Shown: positions 11,781 to 22,287 of the stretch, piece by piece
Numbering within the stretch: the first letter of the stretch is position 1
Layout: the number at the start of each line of letters is the position of its first letter
Assembly: GCF_012489685.1 (NCBI RefSeq)
Contig: NC_080043.1
Span: 5,024,501 to 5,088,500, forward strand
DNA from: Lotus japonicus
Lineage: Eukaryota; Streptophyta; Magnoliopsida; Fabales; Fabaceae
Direction: 5' to 3'
Length of the DNA stretch: 64,000 bases
Notes under the pieces: model-generated
Database searches by the model: none
What the model was told of the DNA's origin: nothing
Seen by the model: the letters and a program-made list of their open reading frames with translations, nothing else
Program-made: the position numbers and the translations under genes

Positions 11781-14700
11781 ATGGGATCCTTTGAAATGGA
11801 TAAAAAGTTGCTATCACCTCTCATTTTGATCTCTGTGTTCATATTCTTTCTTTACACATACTTTGATATTCTTTCTTTTTATCAAATCTTCAGTTCAATG
11901 TTCTTCTTTCTTCCATCTCAATTGTCCAGAAACCAAACTGCTCCACTTTTTGTTGAGACAAAGATTTCTCCTTCTACATCTCTTGTAGGGTCTGCAATTC
12001 CTCGTTTTGCTTATTTGATTTCGGGATCAAAAGGCGATACGGAGAAGCTTTGGAGAACTCTCCTTGCCCTTTATCACCCACTAAACCATTACATTGTTCA
12101 TTTGGACCTTGAGTCACCTCTACAAGAAAGGTTGGAACTTGCTTCTCGAATTGGGAAAGAGCCTGTTTTCAATGAGGTTGGGAATGTTTTGATGATTCAG
12201 AAAGGTAACATGGTCACTTACAGAGGACCAACAATGGTTGCTAATACTCTGCATGCTTGTGCTATCATGCTCAACAGAAGTAAAGACTGGGATTGGTTTA
12301 TAAACCTTAGTGCTTCAGATTACCCTCTTGTGACTCAGGATGGTTAGTTTTTCATCTATAAGACTGTTTCATTTAGCTTTTTGTTCTGATTCAAAGTATG
12401 CTTCTCGAAACCCTCCTAAAATTGATTCAATTCAGGAAGAAGTTTATATGAGTACATGTTTGGATCAGCATTGTCTAATATTGATTTTGATAGAACTGAT
12501 TTTGGTTAAAATGATTATGATAAACATGAATTGAAAGTGTTGAGTAATGTGTTGAATTAATGTTTAGTGGAATAAAATTGTACTTATTGTAGAGTTACAA
12601 GTGGTTAATGTTAGTGGAAGCACTTAGTGCTTAATGGAGTGTTAAAGAAACTAGTGGTGACTTCTTGATAATTGTAACTCTCACTCACTGAGTACATCTG
12701 TATGAGTTACATAAAATAATAAGAAAAATACAAAGAGATTCAGCACCCAAAACACTTTCTCTTACTTTAATTTTCTGCGAAGTTAAGCAGTAGACTTTTG
12801 TGTGTTAGTATCTATTTCCACCTTAAGAATACCACCAACAGATAGTGATGTGATTTATATTTCAGTACCTTCACGGGAAAAGTGAATTTTGTAGGCTAAT
12901 GTTACGAAATTCTGTTGTAAAATCTTAGAATTGATTATGTTAAATGTAGAAGTTACTTTTACTAGCTTCTAGCACATTTGATTTAGGGGCTGAAATCAAT
13001 TCTTCATAATGACTGCTGAATAAATTATTGAGTTTCAGAATTGATTTATATAAAAGAAAAGTGGATCGAAAACAAGCATGCTATTTATGCTCAATGATTG
13101 TTAGACTAATATGGGTAGATGTTTGTTTGTGCAGATCTGCTGTATACATTTTCTGATTTAGATAGAACCCTTAACTTCGTTGATCACACAAGTCATTTAG
13201 GATGGAAATTGTAAGTTTTTTTTTTCTCTGACCCTTCCCTTACATAGTGATGAGTTGTGCTCTTCCATTGAGATATGCAACCTTGATTTATACAGAATGA
13301 ATTGAACTATGTTGTGTGCTGTGTAGGGAAAAACGAGCAATGCCTTTAATTATAGACCCAGGGCTTTACATGTCAACCAAGTCTGATGTCATTTGGGTTG
13401 GTCCTAAGAGAACTTTTCCAACAGCATTTAAACTATTTACTGGTTAGTTTGTCTTAATTTCTACACCTTTGTTCCTTTCTCCTTGTAGAAACTTATCAGT
13501 TGATTATCATTCAAATGGCTCACTTATTCTTATTTGAAGAAATCTTGAGAGGTTGCATATTGATCAGAAATATGATTTCGGAAATCCTCCTAAAGAGCAA
13601 ACCATTCATCACCTTTTAAAATGATATCAAAGTGTATCATATATATATACTCCATCCGGTCCTATTTATAAGCAACAAAAAAAAATTCACATAGTTTAAG
13701 AAATGTAGTTAAACTAGATAAAATGCATTAAATTTGTCTTAAATCAAAATAAACTTCCAAAATTACCCTTTGTTATTAGTGTTGGAAAGTGGGAAAAAGA
13801 GAGAATAATTAATGAGACACATTTTACAAGTTAGAATTAATAAGGACATCATTGGAAAAAATTAATTAATATAGCTCAAACTTTCATTTGGTTCTTATAA
13901 AAAGGACCAAGGTTTTTCTTCTCTTTCATGCTTATAAATAGGACCGGAGGGAGTACCTGTTTGTTAGGCCATCCATAAATGAGTTTACACGCAGATGTCA
14001 AGTCCTGCAAATTCCATGCTCTAAATGTCCAATATTGGGCGTGAAGTTGAAGTGTGACTGAGAAGTCACACATTAACTAGAGATATGATTAAATATAAGG
14101 ATAGAGCATACCTGTGAGCTAGGAAATAACTGATGCACGAAGGATTGTAATCTGTCCATGCGTAACTTCAAAACAAGTGTTATAACAGTAAAGAAAAAGG
14201 TGCTTGCTACGATACCACAATACTTAGTGTGGGTATAATACACGAAAGGCTGTGGACCAATTAGAACCATTCACATCCTCCATATTTAAAAAAAAAAACA
14301 AAAATATAAATAAAAAATGAATAAATGTAAATTATTTATTGGCCATGTCATTCATGTATGATACTTAGTGTGGGTATAATACACGAAAGATTGTGGACCA
14401 ATTAGAACCATTCACATCCTCCATATTTAAAAAAAAAAAACAAAAATATAAATAAAAAATGAATAAATGTAAATTATTTATTGGCCATGTCATTCATGTA
14501 TGATACATTGTGGGTATCATAGAAACCACCAAAGAAAAATGTGCTTATTTGAGGAAAGATTAGCTTTTTACATCAAGAAAAATGAGAGAATAACTAATAA
14601 GAGTATTAACAATGTTACACTTTCATGTCAACCATTTTTTCTATGAATTGATGTAATAGTACTCCTAGCCTTATTAATTACTGAGGGTATCAATTTTTTA

Positions 14701-16570
14701 GGCTAGTCTTCTCAGTTATCACAAAGCAGCTTATATATTTTCTTTTTTGAGGTGGATACATTCTTATAACAGGGCTAGCTTTTCATACTCAAGAAATAGA
14801 ATGAATTTCAAAATTTTAGGGTCTGTTTGGTTTGAGAAAACGTTTTCTATTTTCATTTTCATTTTTCATTTTCTGAAAACAGTTTTCATTTTTAAATTTT
14901 TAAGATGTAGAAAATGTGTTTGTTTTGAATTTCTATTTTCAAAAACTAAAAATATTGGAAACATGTTTGATTTAACTATTTTTAATATAAAATTAATAAT
15001 TATTGTTTTAAATACATTTAAAACAAAGAACAATAGTCCCGGGTTCCTTAAACATTTAGTTCAAGATTCGATATTTGAGCGGTGCGTATGAGAAATCTTC
15101 TATTTAAAGAGACGTATTCACTTAACGTGATCTCAGAAACTCAGGGGATTACTCTCATAGCTACCGATAATATTTTTTGGTATAAATATCCGGTACCATG
15201 TCACTCTTTGAATGCTGCCAGAGTCTTAAGACTCTTCATCCCTCCCTAGAGTGTATTGTGTGGGAGTCGAACCAGAGAGCTCTTCCCACACGTACACTCA
15301 GTCTGCGTTACCAACTGAGCTACCTCTCTTGGGTAGCTACCGATAATATATAGAATATATTGGAAAACCAAAATATAATATACATTTAATACAAATTAGT
15401 AATAAAAATAAACTTATATCTCATTAATGAATAGTTTATGAATAAAAAATATAATTAAAATAATATATGTGTTCATTTATCAAGTGCCCTGGAACTATAC
15501 GTACCAAAAAAAAAATTCAAGTAGAACTATGGAACGTACAAAGAAACGGAAGAGAGAGAAAGAGTAATGAGAAGGAGGCGGGTGCAATCAGATAACCAAA
15601 AAAGGAAATAGTTATGAAAAAGAAAAAACTTCACCATATTAACAAGTTTGCCACCGCATTTTCTAAAAGTCTGAAAACGTAGAAAACGTTGTTTTTTTAT
15701 TTTCAAAATTGGGGCCATTTCCAGCACCATTTTCTCTGAAAACATTTTCTTTTTTCTGAGCAAACATATTTCCAACTTTATTTTCAGTTTTTAGTGAAAA
15801 TGAAAACAGAAAACGTACAAACCAAACAGGCCCTTAGTTTTTCCTTGTGTCACCCCTCATTTTCAGAAAGAGTAATGATACCTAATTATACAGAATTCTC
15901 GTGACATCCATCCGATATACACATTACCGGTGATTTTTAACCTCTGTAAACATTTGCGGCTGTTAAGACAGCTGTTGTGTATGTTGGAAGGGTTTCAGTG
16001 AATTCTGAATGTCTGCCAATCATTGTTGTTTCAGAAAGACTAGTTGCTAAAAATCGCTGCTAATGTGCAGGGTCAGCATGGATGGTTTTATCACGAGCAT
16101 TTGTAGAATATGTTGTGTGGGGTTGGGACAATCTACCAAGGACCCTTCTCATGTACTACACCAATTTCATCTCCTCCCCTGAAGGCTACTTCCAAAGTGT
16201 TGTATGCAATGTGCCTGAACTCAGAAAAACTGTTGTCAACAGTGACTTGCACTACATTTCTTGGGACAATCCTCCAAAACAACACCCTCATATCCTCAAC
16301 ATTAACGACACTGACAAAATGGTTGCAAGCAATGCTGCATTTGCAAGGAAATTCAAGCAAGATGATCCAGTCTTGGATGTGATTGATCAGAAATTGCTAA
16401 ATCGGGTTAAGGGATTATTCACTCCTGGTGGTTGGTGTTCTGGGAAACCTAAGTGTTCTAAGGTTGGGAACATTTACAGCATTAGACCTGGTCCAGGATC
16501 TCAAAGGCTTCGTATGCTTGTAGCTAAATTAACTTCGAAGGCTAGGTATGGACAGAATCAATGTGAATAG
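11781..16570 (+). CDS. GlcAT14: GT14 beta-glucuronosyltransferase (GlcAT14-like)
   Basis: Four exons: 11781-12342, 13135-13210, 13327-13442 and 16071-16570. Junctions are GT..AG, frames join exactly, and the protein has 417 residues, usual for this family. Residues ~9-38 form a signal anchor (type II Golgi protein). The core-2/I-branching domain starts at PRFAYLISGSKGD (~residue 71) and includes HPLNHYIVHLDLE, WDWFINLSASDYPLVTQDD, LYMSTKSDVIWVGPKR, FTGSAWMVLSRAFVEY, YYTNFISSPEGYFQSV and a C-terminal FTPGGWCSG. Characterised Arabidopsis homologues add glucuronic acid to beta-galactan side chains of arabinogalactan proteins in the Golgi. Exact acceptor specificity cannot be read here. The Met at 11781 gives the family-like N-terminus MGSFEMDKK; Met 11796 is an alternative. 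Intron 3 is 2.6 kb and full of insertions. Confidence 0.93.
13650..13953. mobile_element. Stowaway-like (Tc1/mariner) MITE in GT14 intron 3
   Basis: A 304-bp element with TIRs CTCCATCCGGTCCTATTTAT and the complement of ATAAATAGGACCGGAGGGAG, each flanked by TA (13648-13649 and 13954-13955). The CTCC(A/C)TCCGGTCC end and TA target site are the Stowaway signature. There is no coding capacity. Confidence 0.88.
14219..14515. repeat. 141-bp tandem duplication in GT14 intron 3
   Basis: The block beginning TACTTAGTGTGGGTATAATA at 14221 repeats almost identically at 14362 (period 141). A third partial start follows at about 14502. Each copy carries an A-rich run near its middle. The two copies differ by only a few bases, so the duplication is recent. 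Confidence 0.88.
14819..15833. mobile_element. TIR DNA transposon (TTA target site) in GT14 intron 3
   Basis: A 1015-bp element has ends GGGTCTGTTTGGTTTG and, at the other side, the complement of GGGCCTGTTTGGTTTG. It is flanked by TTA at 14816-14818 and 15834-15836. The inner parts of both ends are rich in TTTTC/GAAAA motifs that extend the inverted symmetry. No transposase is visible. The 3-bp TTA duplication favours a Tourist/PIF-Harbinger-type non-autonomous element. A SINE has inserted into it. Confidence 0.75.
15174..15333 (-). mobile_element. tRNA-derived SINE
   Basis: A 160-bp unit is bounded by 16-bp perfect direct repeats TAGCTACCGATAATAT at 15158-15173 and 15334-15349. On the minus strand it begins with a tRNA-like head: A box TAGCTCAGTTGG, B box GGTTCGACTCC. 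It then continues into unrelated sequence and ends in a short A run next to the duplication. Internal Pol III promoter, A tail and target duplication together identify a SINE. It is nested in the TIR element 14819-15833. Confidence 0.88.
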
Positions 16571-18444
16571 ATCTTATTGGGAATTTTCTTTGTTAGAGTT
16601 GGAAGATTCAGAGACAGATGAAAGGTTATTTTAGTGGTTAAATTTGTTAATGTCACTCCTGCATCCATCCAGCACCTTATTTATAATATGCAAGGCAAAT
16701 CAATTCTATATATGACCTTAGCCAAAGTTGCCGCTTGGAACCATATTCAGAGCTTGTTTGGAAATCATTCTACAATTAATTTTGAAGGCAAAATCAAGTT
16801 TGGGAAGAAGTTTCTATGAGTAGTTTCTAGGTATTGGAATTGACTAATTAAAGTGAAGTTAGTTCAAACATGTTACGAGTAGGGAAGGCATGAGGGTCAC
16901 CTTTGTTTTCCCATTATTTTGTACTCCTCTTTATGAGTTTTGTAATATTTTTATAGCTCCAGCATCCCAACTTGGATTTTTTTAGGCTCAGTCTCTGCAA
17001 CATCATTGCAAGACATTTCTTTTAACTATCATGATCAACAAACAAGTGGGTTACTGAAATTTATGTATCTTTTTAACCAAGTCTAGAGGCAATGAATGGA
17101 CTTGATCAACAATACAGGGAATTCCAATCCTTCAATATGGAAATACTTTGAAAATAAGCAATTGCTACTAAAGAGAAATATGAAAAATCAATTATTGTTT
17201 GTAGTCAACACATGTGGATTCATTTTGTGGACATTGTTACAAAAACAGAATTTTCTTTTGGACCCAAGGTAGCCAGCTCAAGTTTGTTGATGATATATAA
17301 TGGGTATTCATTGTCTATGTCTGTCAATGATCTTGAGATTGCTATATATGATTAGTTAACATACAAATTGTCTAGATCTTTTTTTTAGAGTAAAATTGTC
17401 TAGATCTTAGACCATGGTTTCAAGTCTTAATTGCAGCACGTGGTTTGCAGTAACCTCCTTGTCGTGCACCTGAAGGAAGCAAGTTGAGCTCAAATACATG
17501 GAATATAAGCTATCTTTTAGCCTTTTTTTTCTATTTTTCTAAAGGAAGAATTCTCCATGTCCCTTGCTGTAAGGGAGAAATCCGTGATGACCTTTACTTT
17601 ATACAATTTTAAATTGTGTGATACGATAAGATTGTTGTCATTCTGTGAGTGGACATAGTCTAGAGATTCAGAATAGGCCATGTTATTTATTATTTATTTT
17701 GTGCCAATTTAAAAATATTCCTCTAGTTTCACTTTATTGGCGCCAATAAAAGTTAATAGTACTAGAGTCGTTGATCTAACGGTTATTCAACTAAGTCCTT
17801 TTTTATTATTTTAGTATTTCAAGAAAGATTTAAAGGTTGTGATCCCAATTCATGATATCTTTGAATTTTCAAAATATTAAATACTGTATGAAGTTTGGTG
17901 ATAGCTAGTAATTCAACAACTTTCAATTCCACACCACAACACACATTTATGTGGAGTTGTTCTAACTTAACTTAAGCAAGGGTCTAGGGGTTTTGGTTTT
18001 TGTAATGTGGATTAACTCTTTTAATAAATCATTCTCTACGCACACTGCCCAGAGATCACATATGCCGAGTCCCGGTGTCGAACACTGACACGACACCGAC
18101 ACCCGTACCACACCTATAGGACACGTCAGACACTTTCTCGTCGTGTCTGATTAAAAAAAAAATTTACTGCTCGGACATTTGAGTCGACACCTCTTCTTGG
18201 CTGGACACTTCTAGGACACTTGTATTTTTTAAAAACATATAATTTTTAAGAGTGAACCATGAAAGAAATTGCTAATTTATCACTTAAAGAACCAGAGTTA
18301 AATACATTTTCAATGATGATGATCAATAAATGAGTGAAAATCAATAGATAGATTAGTTTTTTTTTAGACAATTTGTCTTTTTATAAAGAAAATATCAAAG
18401 TAATTTCCTAAGCTTTATGACAAGAGTTTCATAAAAAAATACCA

Positions 18445-18475
<31 letters not shown>

Positions 18476-19420
18476 GCAGTGTCCCGTGTCTTGCTTTTTG
18501 GACTTTAACCGTGTCACAGTACCGATATCGTGTCGTGTCCAGATGTCCGTGTTAGAGTCTGTGCTTCATAGTTGTTAAGAGGTATAAGAAAGCATATTTT
18601 ATGCAAACAATTTACATGATAATTATAAACTATGAAGCATTAAGAATGATGAGGTGGCTGCTGTACTTATCCAAATGTTCATTAGTACTAAAAAATTATC
18701 GGATTAAGACATGAAATCACCTTAACTAACTAGTGATAAAAAAAAATCATAAGATAAAGATCCTGACAAGTCATATGGACCCCCCCTTACATCCTCAAAA
18801 GTCCAAAGATAACAACAGCACAACAGTTAATTATGTATGTCGACCCATTTTGACGACCTTTCAATCGAACAAACTCCGAAGCTGTCAAAGAAAAAAGCAT
18901 GTCGATTTATACTTGTGGCTCAGAGAATATCTAAGCAATTTCTATGCCATTTATGGCATAATACATAGTTTGTCATCATTGATCTCTGCAAAACCAATCT
19001 AGAAGAGTTATCCTGCTCCTATATAACTACCCTGAGGCTTTAAACAGATCCCCTTTATGAACCCTTTTTTATCTGTATAACATATCCAACCTTGACAGAA
19101 AAACCCTGTTTTTTTTTTTTCCTTCTTCAAGGCTTTCACTAATATCCTTGTTTCAAGGATTCTGTGAGTTTTCTGGTTTCAATTTGAGGTTTCTTTGCAG
19201 CTTCTGATTTGTTGTAACTGCATAATTGAATCCAGACCATGTGTGTCAAACTAGCATCATAGTATGTTTGGATTAGTTTCCCAGAACTAATTCCGTTATC
19301 CAGAAATTGCTCACAGAAGCTTCTCCTCGTAAGGACGGAAAACCATTTGTTAGGGACCATTTTCGCGCGAAAAGGTTATAAGTGAGGGACCAAAAGTGCA
19401 GTTTAATTGATTTTTGATCA
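16571..19420. other. Intergenic region between the GT14 and membrane-protein genes
   Basis: The first few hundred bases should be GT14 3' UTR. The rest holds a GACACG-rich fold-back repeat (listed separately) with a (TA)n run near 18445. TATA-like sequence at about 19020 may serve the gene starting at 19421. No further gene was recognised. Confidence 0.5.
18062..18575. repeat. Fold-back repeat with GACACG-rich ends
   Basis: The left end is rich in ACACTGACACGACACCGACA. The right end, read in reverse complement, begins TATGAAGCACAGACT and is rich in the same GGACACGACACGAT motifs. The middle is AT-rich with a (TA)n run. This arrangement is typical of decayed plant TIR elements. The exact ends and target duplication could not be fixed. 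Confidence 0.5.
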
Positions 19421-19855
19421 ATGGTTTCTTCTGTGTTTACCCTTATCTGCTTTCTTCATTCTGCAATAGCTCTTAGTTGCGGAGCTATGATGATATTCTA
19501 CTCCAAAGAGATCACAGTGTTTGGCCGTGGACCGGAGACTGCAAGCAAGCTTCAAGGTTCAACGTCGCATGATCAGCTACTGATTAAGACCTCTGATTCG
19601 TTCTCCGGCCTGCTGTTGTTCGCAATTGGGATCCTTTTGGTTATGGTTTCCTTGGTTAAGGATAGGGATTTTCAGAGCTTCTTCGCCAAAGGGTGTGTGC
19701 TTCTTCACGTTTCCATGGCAGTGTGGAGATTCTTCTTTGAGAGGAAGATTGAAGATCTTGCTAGTGACTGGCCTAGGCATGCTGTTGGGAACATTGCATT
19801 GGCAGTTTCATGGGTCTTCTTTCTTGTGTTCTCATGGAGAGAGAAGTATGATTGA
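19421..19855 (+). CDS. Uncharacterised plant small membrane protein, 144 aa
   Basis: A single uninterrupted frame. Four hydrophobic segments are visible at about residues 4-26, 62-82, 88-107 and 121-139, separated by short charged loops. Notable blocks are FSGLLLFAIGILLVMVSLVKDRDFQSFF, GCVLLHVSMAVWRFFFERKIEDLASDWPRH and the C-terminal FSWREKYD. The high information content of the loops and an intact frame argue for a real gene. I believe it belongs to a conserved plant-only family of unknown function, but cannot name the domain with certainty. The N-terminal helix could act as signal anchor, with location in the endomembrane system an inference. Start: first Met of the frame, preceded by GATCA. 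Confidence 0.82.
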   Translation: MVSSVFTLICFLHSAIALSCGAMMIFYSKEITVFGRGPETASKLQGSTSHDQLLIKTSDSFSGLLLFAIGILLVMVSLVKDRDFQSFFAKGCVLLHVSMAVWRFFFERKIEDLASDWPRHAVGNIALAVSWVFFLVFSWREKYD

Positions 19856-20497
19856 TTTGGGTTTCAATGGCATGTGAAGACTCAAAATCTCAGGATAACC
19901 ATTGTATGAGTTCTGGTAAGAGAGGATGTTATAGCTTGTTGGGTCAAATTCCTGGTTCTGTGCTGCATAGATTCTGTGGATGGGTGTGAGATTGTTTAGG
20001 ATCTTGGTTGGCAACTTAACTGCTTCAAGTTCAACTGCAAATCAATGTTTGATTTTCAGTTAAAACATTTAGTTGGAATTGTGATTTTCATTCAATGCAC
20101 GAATGTCCTTTCATATTCACCGTATGGAAATCCAAATTTAAGGGCTTTGGGGTCCTAAAAAATGTTGAAGTATTCTTTTCTTAAGGCTTTATGTGTGTGA
20201 AAGTATAAGTTGTCAATTTTTCAGCATTACATCCATAACATTTATGTATGTTTTTGTGGCATATTGTTGCATTTGATCAATGTGGAGGTAGCATCCATAT
20301 GTAAGAAAAATTCCACTTTTTTAAAGTTGAGATATGACAGCAAGGAAAGATTTATACGGATTCTATATTTATAGTAATTTCTTTGTTATTTGTCATCTCT
20401 TTCTTTTCTACTCGATTATATTATTATAATAATATTATTTAACCCCTTAAAATAAGTTTGACTGCTCATTTTTCATTTAACTAAATTTATTCGGGTC

Positions 20498-20645
20498 CGG
20501 ATCCTCTCCAGTGAAATTCTCTCAATTTTTCTCCAATGGACATTTGTGGCGGTTCAAAATCGCCACCAAATTTTGTCAGCTGCCACAAAACCGCCACAAA
20601 TTTCCACTGGAGAAAAATTGAGAGGATTTCATTGGAGAGGATCTC
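20498..20645. mobile_element. Palindromic MITE with GGATCCTCTCCA ends
   Basis: About 148 bp that is almost entirely inverted repeat. The left half contains CTCTCAATTTTTCTCCA and ATTTGTGGCGGTT; the right half contains the complements of both. The end motif (GATCCTCTCCA) resembles that of the element at 56299-56493. Confidence 0.8.
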
Positions 20646-21239
20646 AGCCCAATTTATCCTCCATCGTTTTCTGATTCAGACTGGTCAATTCAACTGAGAA
20701 CTTAGTCGGTTACACCAAACAGCGTCATGTAAGACAAAAGAGAAGTGAAAATATTATGAATAATGTAATAAAAATGCAACATGAAAAATGGGCAAAAATG
20801 TGATAAAAGAGAATAAATATGTTTAACATGCACTCCAACACATTTGATGTCAATAGTCAATTTTGTGAAAAATCAACACATATCTCCTACTTCTTAAAAG
20901 ATGTGTTGACTTTTTAAAATTGAACCCATCACATCAACTGGACCCTGCAAAACGACGTCGTTTCTTTCTGTGCTCTGTTTCTCTCCCAACTCTAATCAAC
21001 CCTAGCTGGCAATCACGTGTTTCTTCTCCTTTTCTACCTACTCCATCGTACCATTCACCTTCTCCCTTTCTCTTCCACAGCTCATAGAGTTGTGATTTGT
21101 GAAGTAACGCTTTTTTAAGGGTTTATTTTTTTGAACTCGTTTTTTTAAGGGTAATAGTAACGTTATTTTTTGTAATGAAATAAAAGGGGAAAATATAAAT
21201 TGTTTTATTAATTAATAGTATAAAAACTCAACCGAATCA

Positions 21240-21328
21240 CATTTCTTGTCTGTCTGTAAACTTGGAAGAGCAAATCACCAGAAAGTCCCAGAAGCCCTCC
21301 AATACTACAGTGCAAACCTAAGAACACG
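21240..21328 (+). other. Probable non-coding first exon of COX17
   Basis: A clear donor CACG|GTAAGC ends at 21328, and an acceptor TTCTTTAG ends at 22031, 13 bp before the COX17 start codon. This gives a leader intron of about 700 bp. The 5' limit is a guess. Confidence 0.45.
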
Positions 21329-22044
21329 GTAAGCTTTCTTTTCTTCTATCTCCCACTCAATCTGTGTCTCTTCTTTCTTTATGACTTGTTGTGTCTGTTA
21401 AATTTCCCAGTCCATGTCAAATTCTTCTTATTTGAGTTTGTGGAATATTTTCTAGAAGACCCTTTGTGTCCTAGATTCAAGATTTATACAAAAGATTAGA
21501 TTTTTTGGTCCATGGGGCTTTTTGCTATTTATATTCTGCAATTGGGTCTTTTTAGGTTTTTGATGATCAATTTTCAATCTTTATATACAATTTTTAACGA
21601 ATTGCCAAACTGGCTATTTGTGAAATTTCAAAGATTAGTACTTTAATGATGGTTTAATGGTGGAAGGTGGATTGAATTGAAGTACTTCAAACTTAGTTCA
21701 AGAGGAGTATACATGGTTTTACTCCAGTGCCCTCTATTTTATTGGATATGGTATTATTGTTCACAACTTGCCTTGGGTACCATACCCTTTTGTGTGGCAT
21801 AGCAACACCCTAAAGTTCAAAATTAATCTTGTTTCAGCTGAACTGATACGCGTTATATGTGAAAAGTTTCCATTGTACTAGTGTTAGTTAAGCTTAGTAT
21901 ACTTGCTTGTGTCCCATTGACATGTTGTATCGAAATAAATTTCATAAATTTGTATTCATCTCGCTCTCTTGCTCCAGGTCTATCTGAGTTAAACTTATTT
22001 TTCACATCATTGTTGTTTTTTTGTTCTTTAGAGGATTTAAGACA

Positions 22045-22287
22045 ATGAGTGGTGCACAACTGCAAAATGCTTCGGCTACCTTGACCTTAAAAGGGTCACA
22101 GCAAAATAAAAGTTCAGCAACTGAAGCTAGTGGTGTGGAGTCAAAGCCAAAGAAGAAAATATGCTGTGCTTGCCCGGACACTAAGAAACTGCGAGATGAA
22201 TGCATCGTAGAGCATGGTGAAACAGCTTGTATGAAGTGGATTGAGGCTCACAAACAATGCCTCCGTGCCGAGGGATTCAATATTTGA
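22045..22287 (+). CDS. COX17: Cytochrome c oxidase copper chaperone COX17
   Basis: 80 residues, close to the usual plant COX17 length. The copper-binding motif [18 protein letters not shown] is present. Twin CX9C helices follow: [11 protein letters not shown] and [11 protein letters not shown]. These mark a CHCH protein imported to the mitochondrial intermembrane space by the Mia40 route. COX17 passes Cu(I) to SCO1 and COX11 for assembly of complex IV. The N-terminal ~40 residues are variable and polar, as in plant homologues. The Met at 22045 is preferred because it follows the splice acceptor; in-frame Met 22021 lies before that acceptor. A poly(A) signal AATAAA is at 22416-22421. Confidence 0.96.
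   Translation: MSGAQLQNASATLTLKGSQQNKSSATEASGVESKPKKKICCACPDTKKLRDECIVEHGETACMKWIEAHKQCLRAEGFNI

Noticed and set aside
15248..15330. tRNA-like sequence with A and B boxes, possible tRNA gene
   Set aside because: It lacks a full cloverleaf 3' half, is fused to a non-tRNA body with an A tail, and is flanked by a 16-bp target duplication. It is the head of a SINE.
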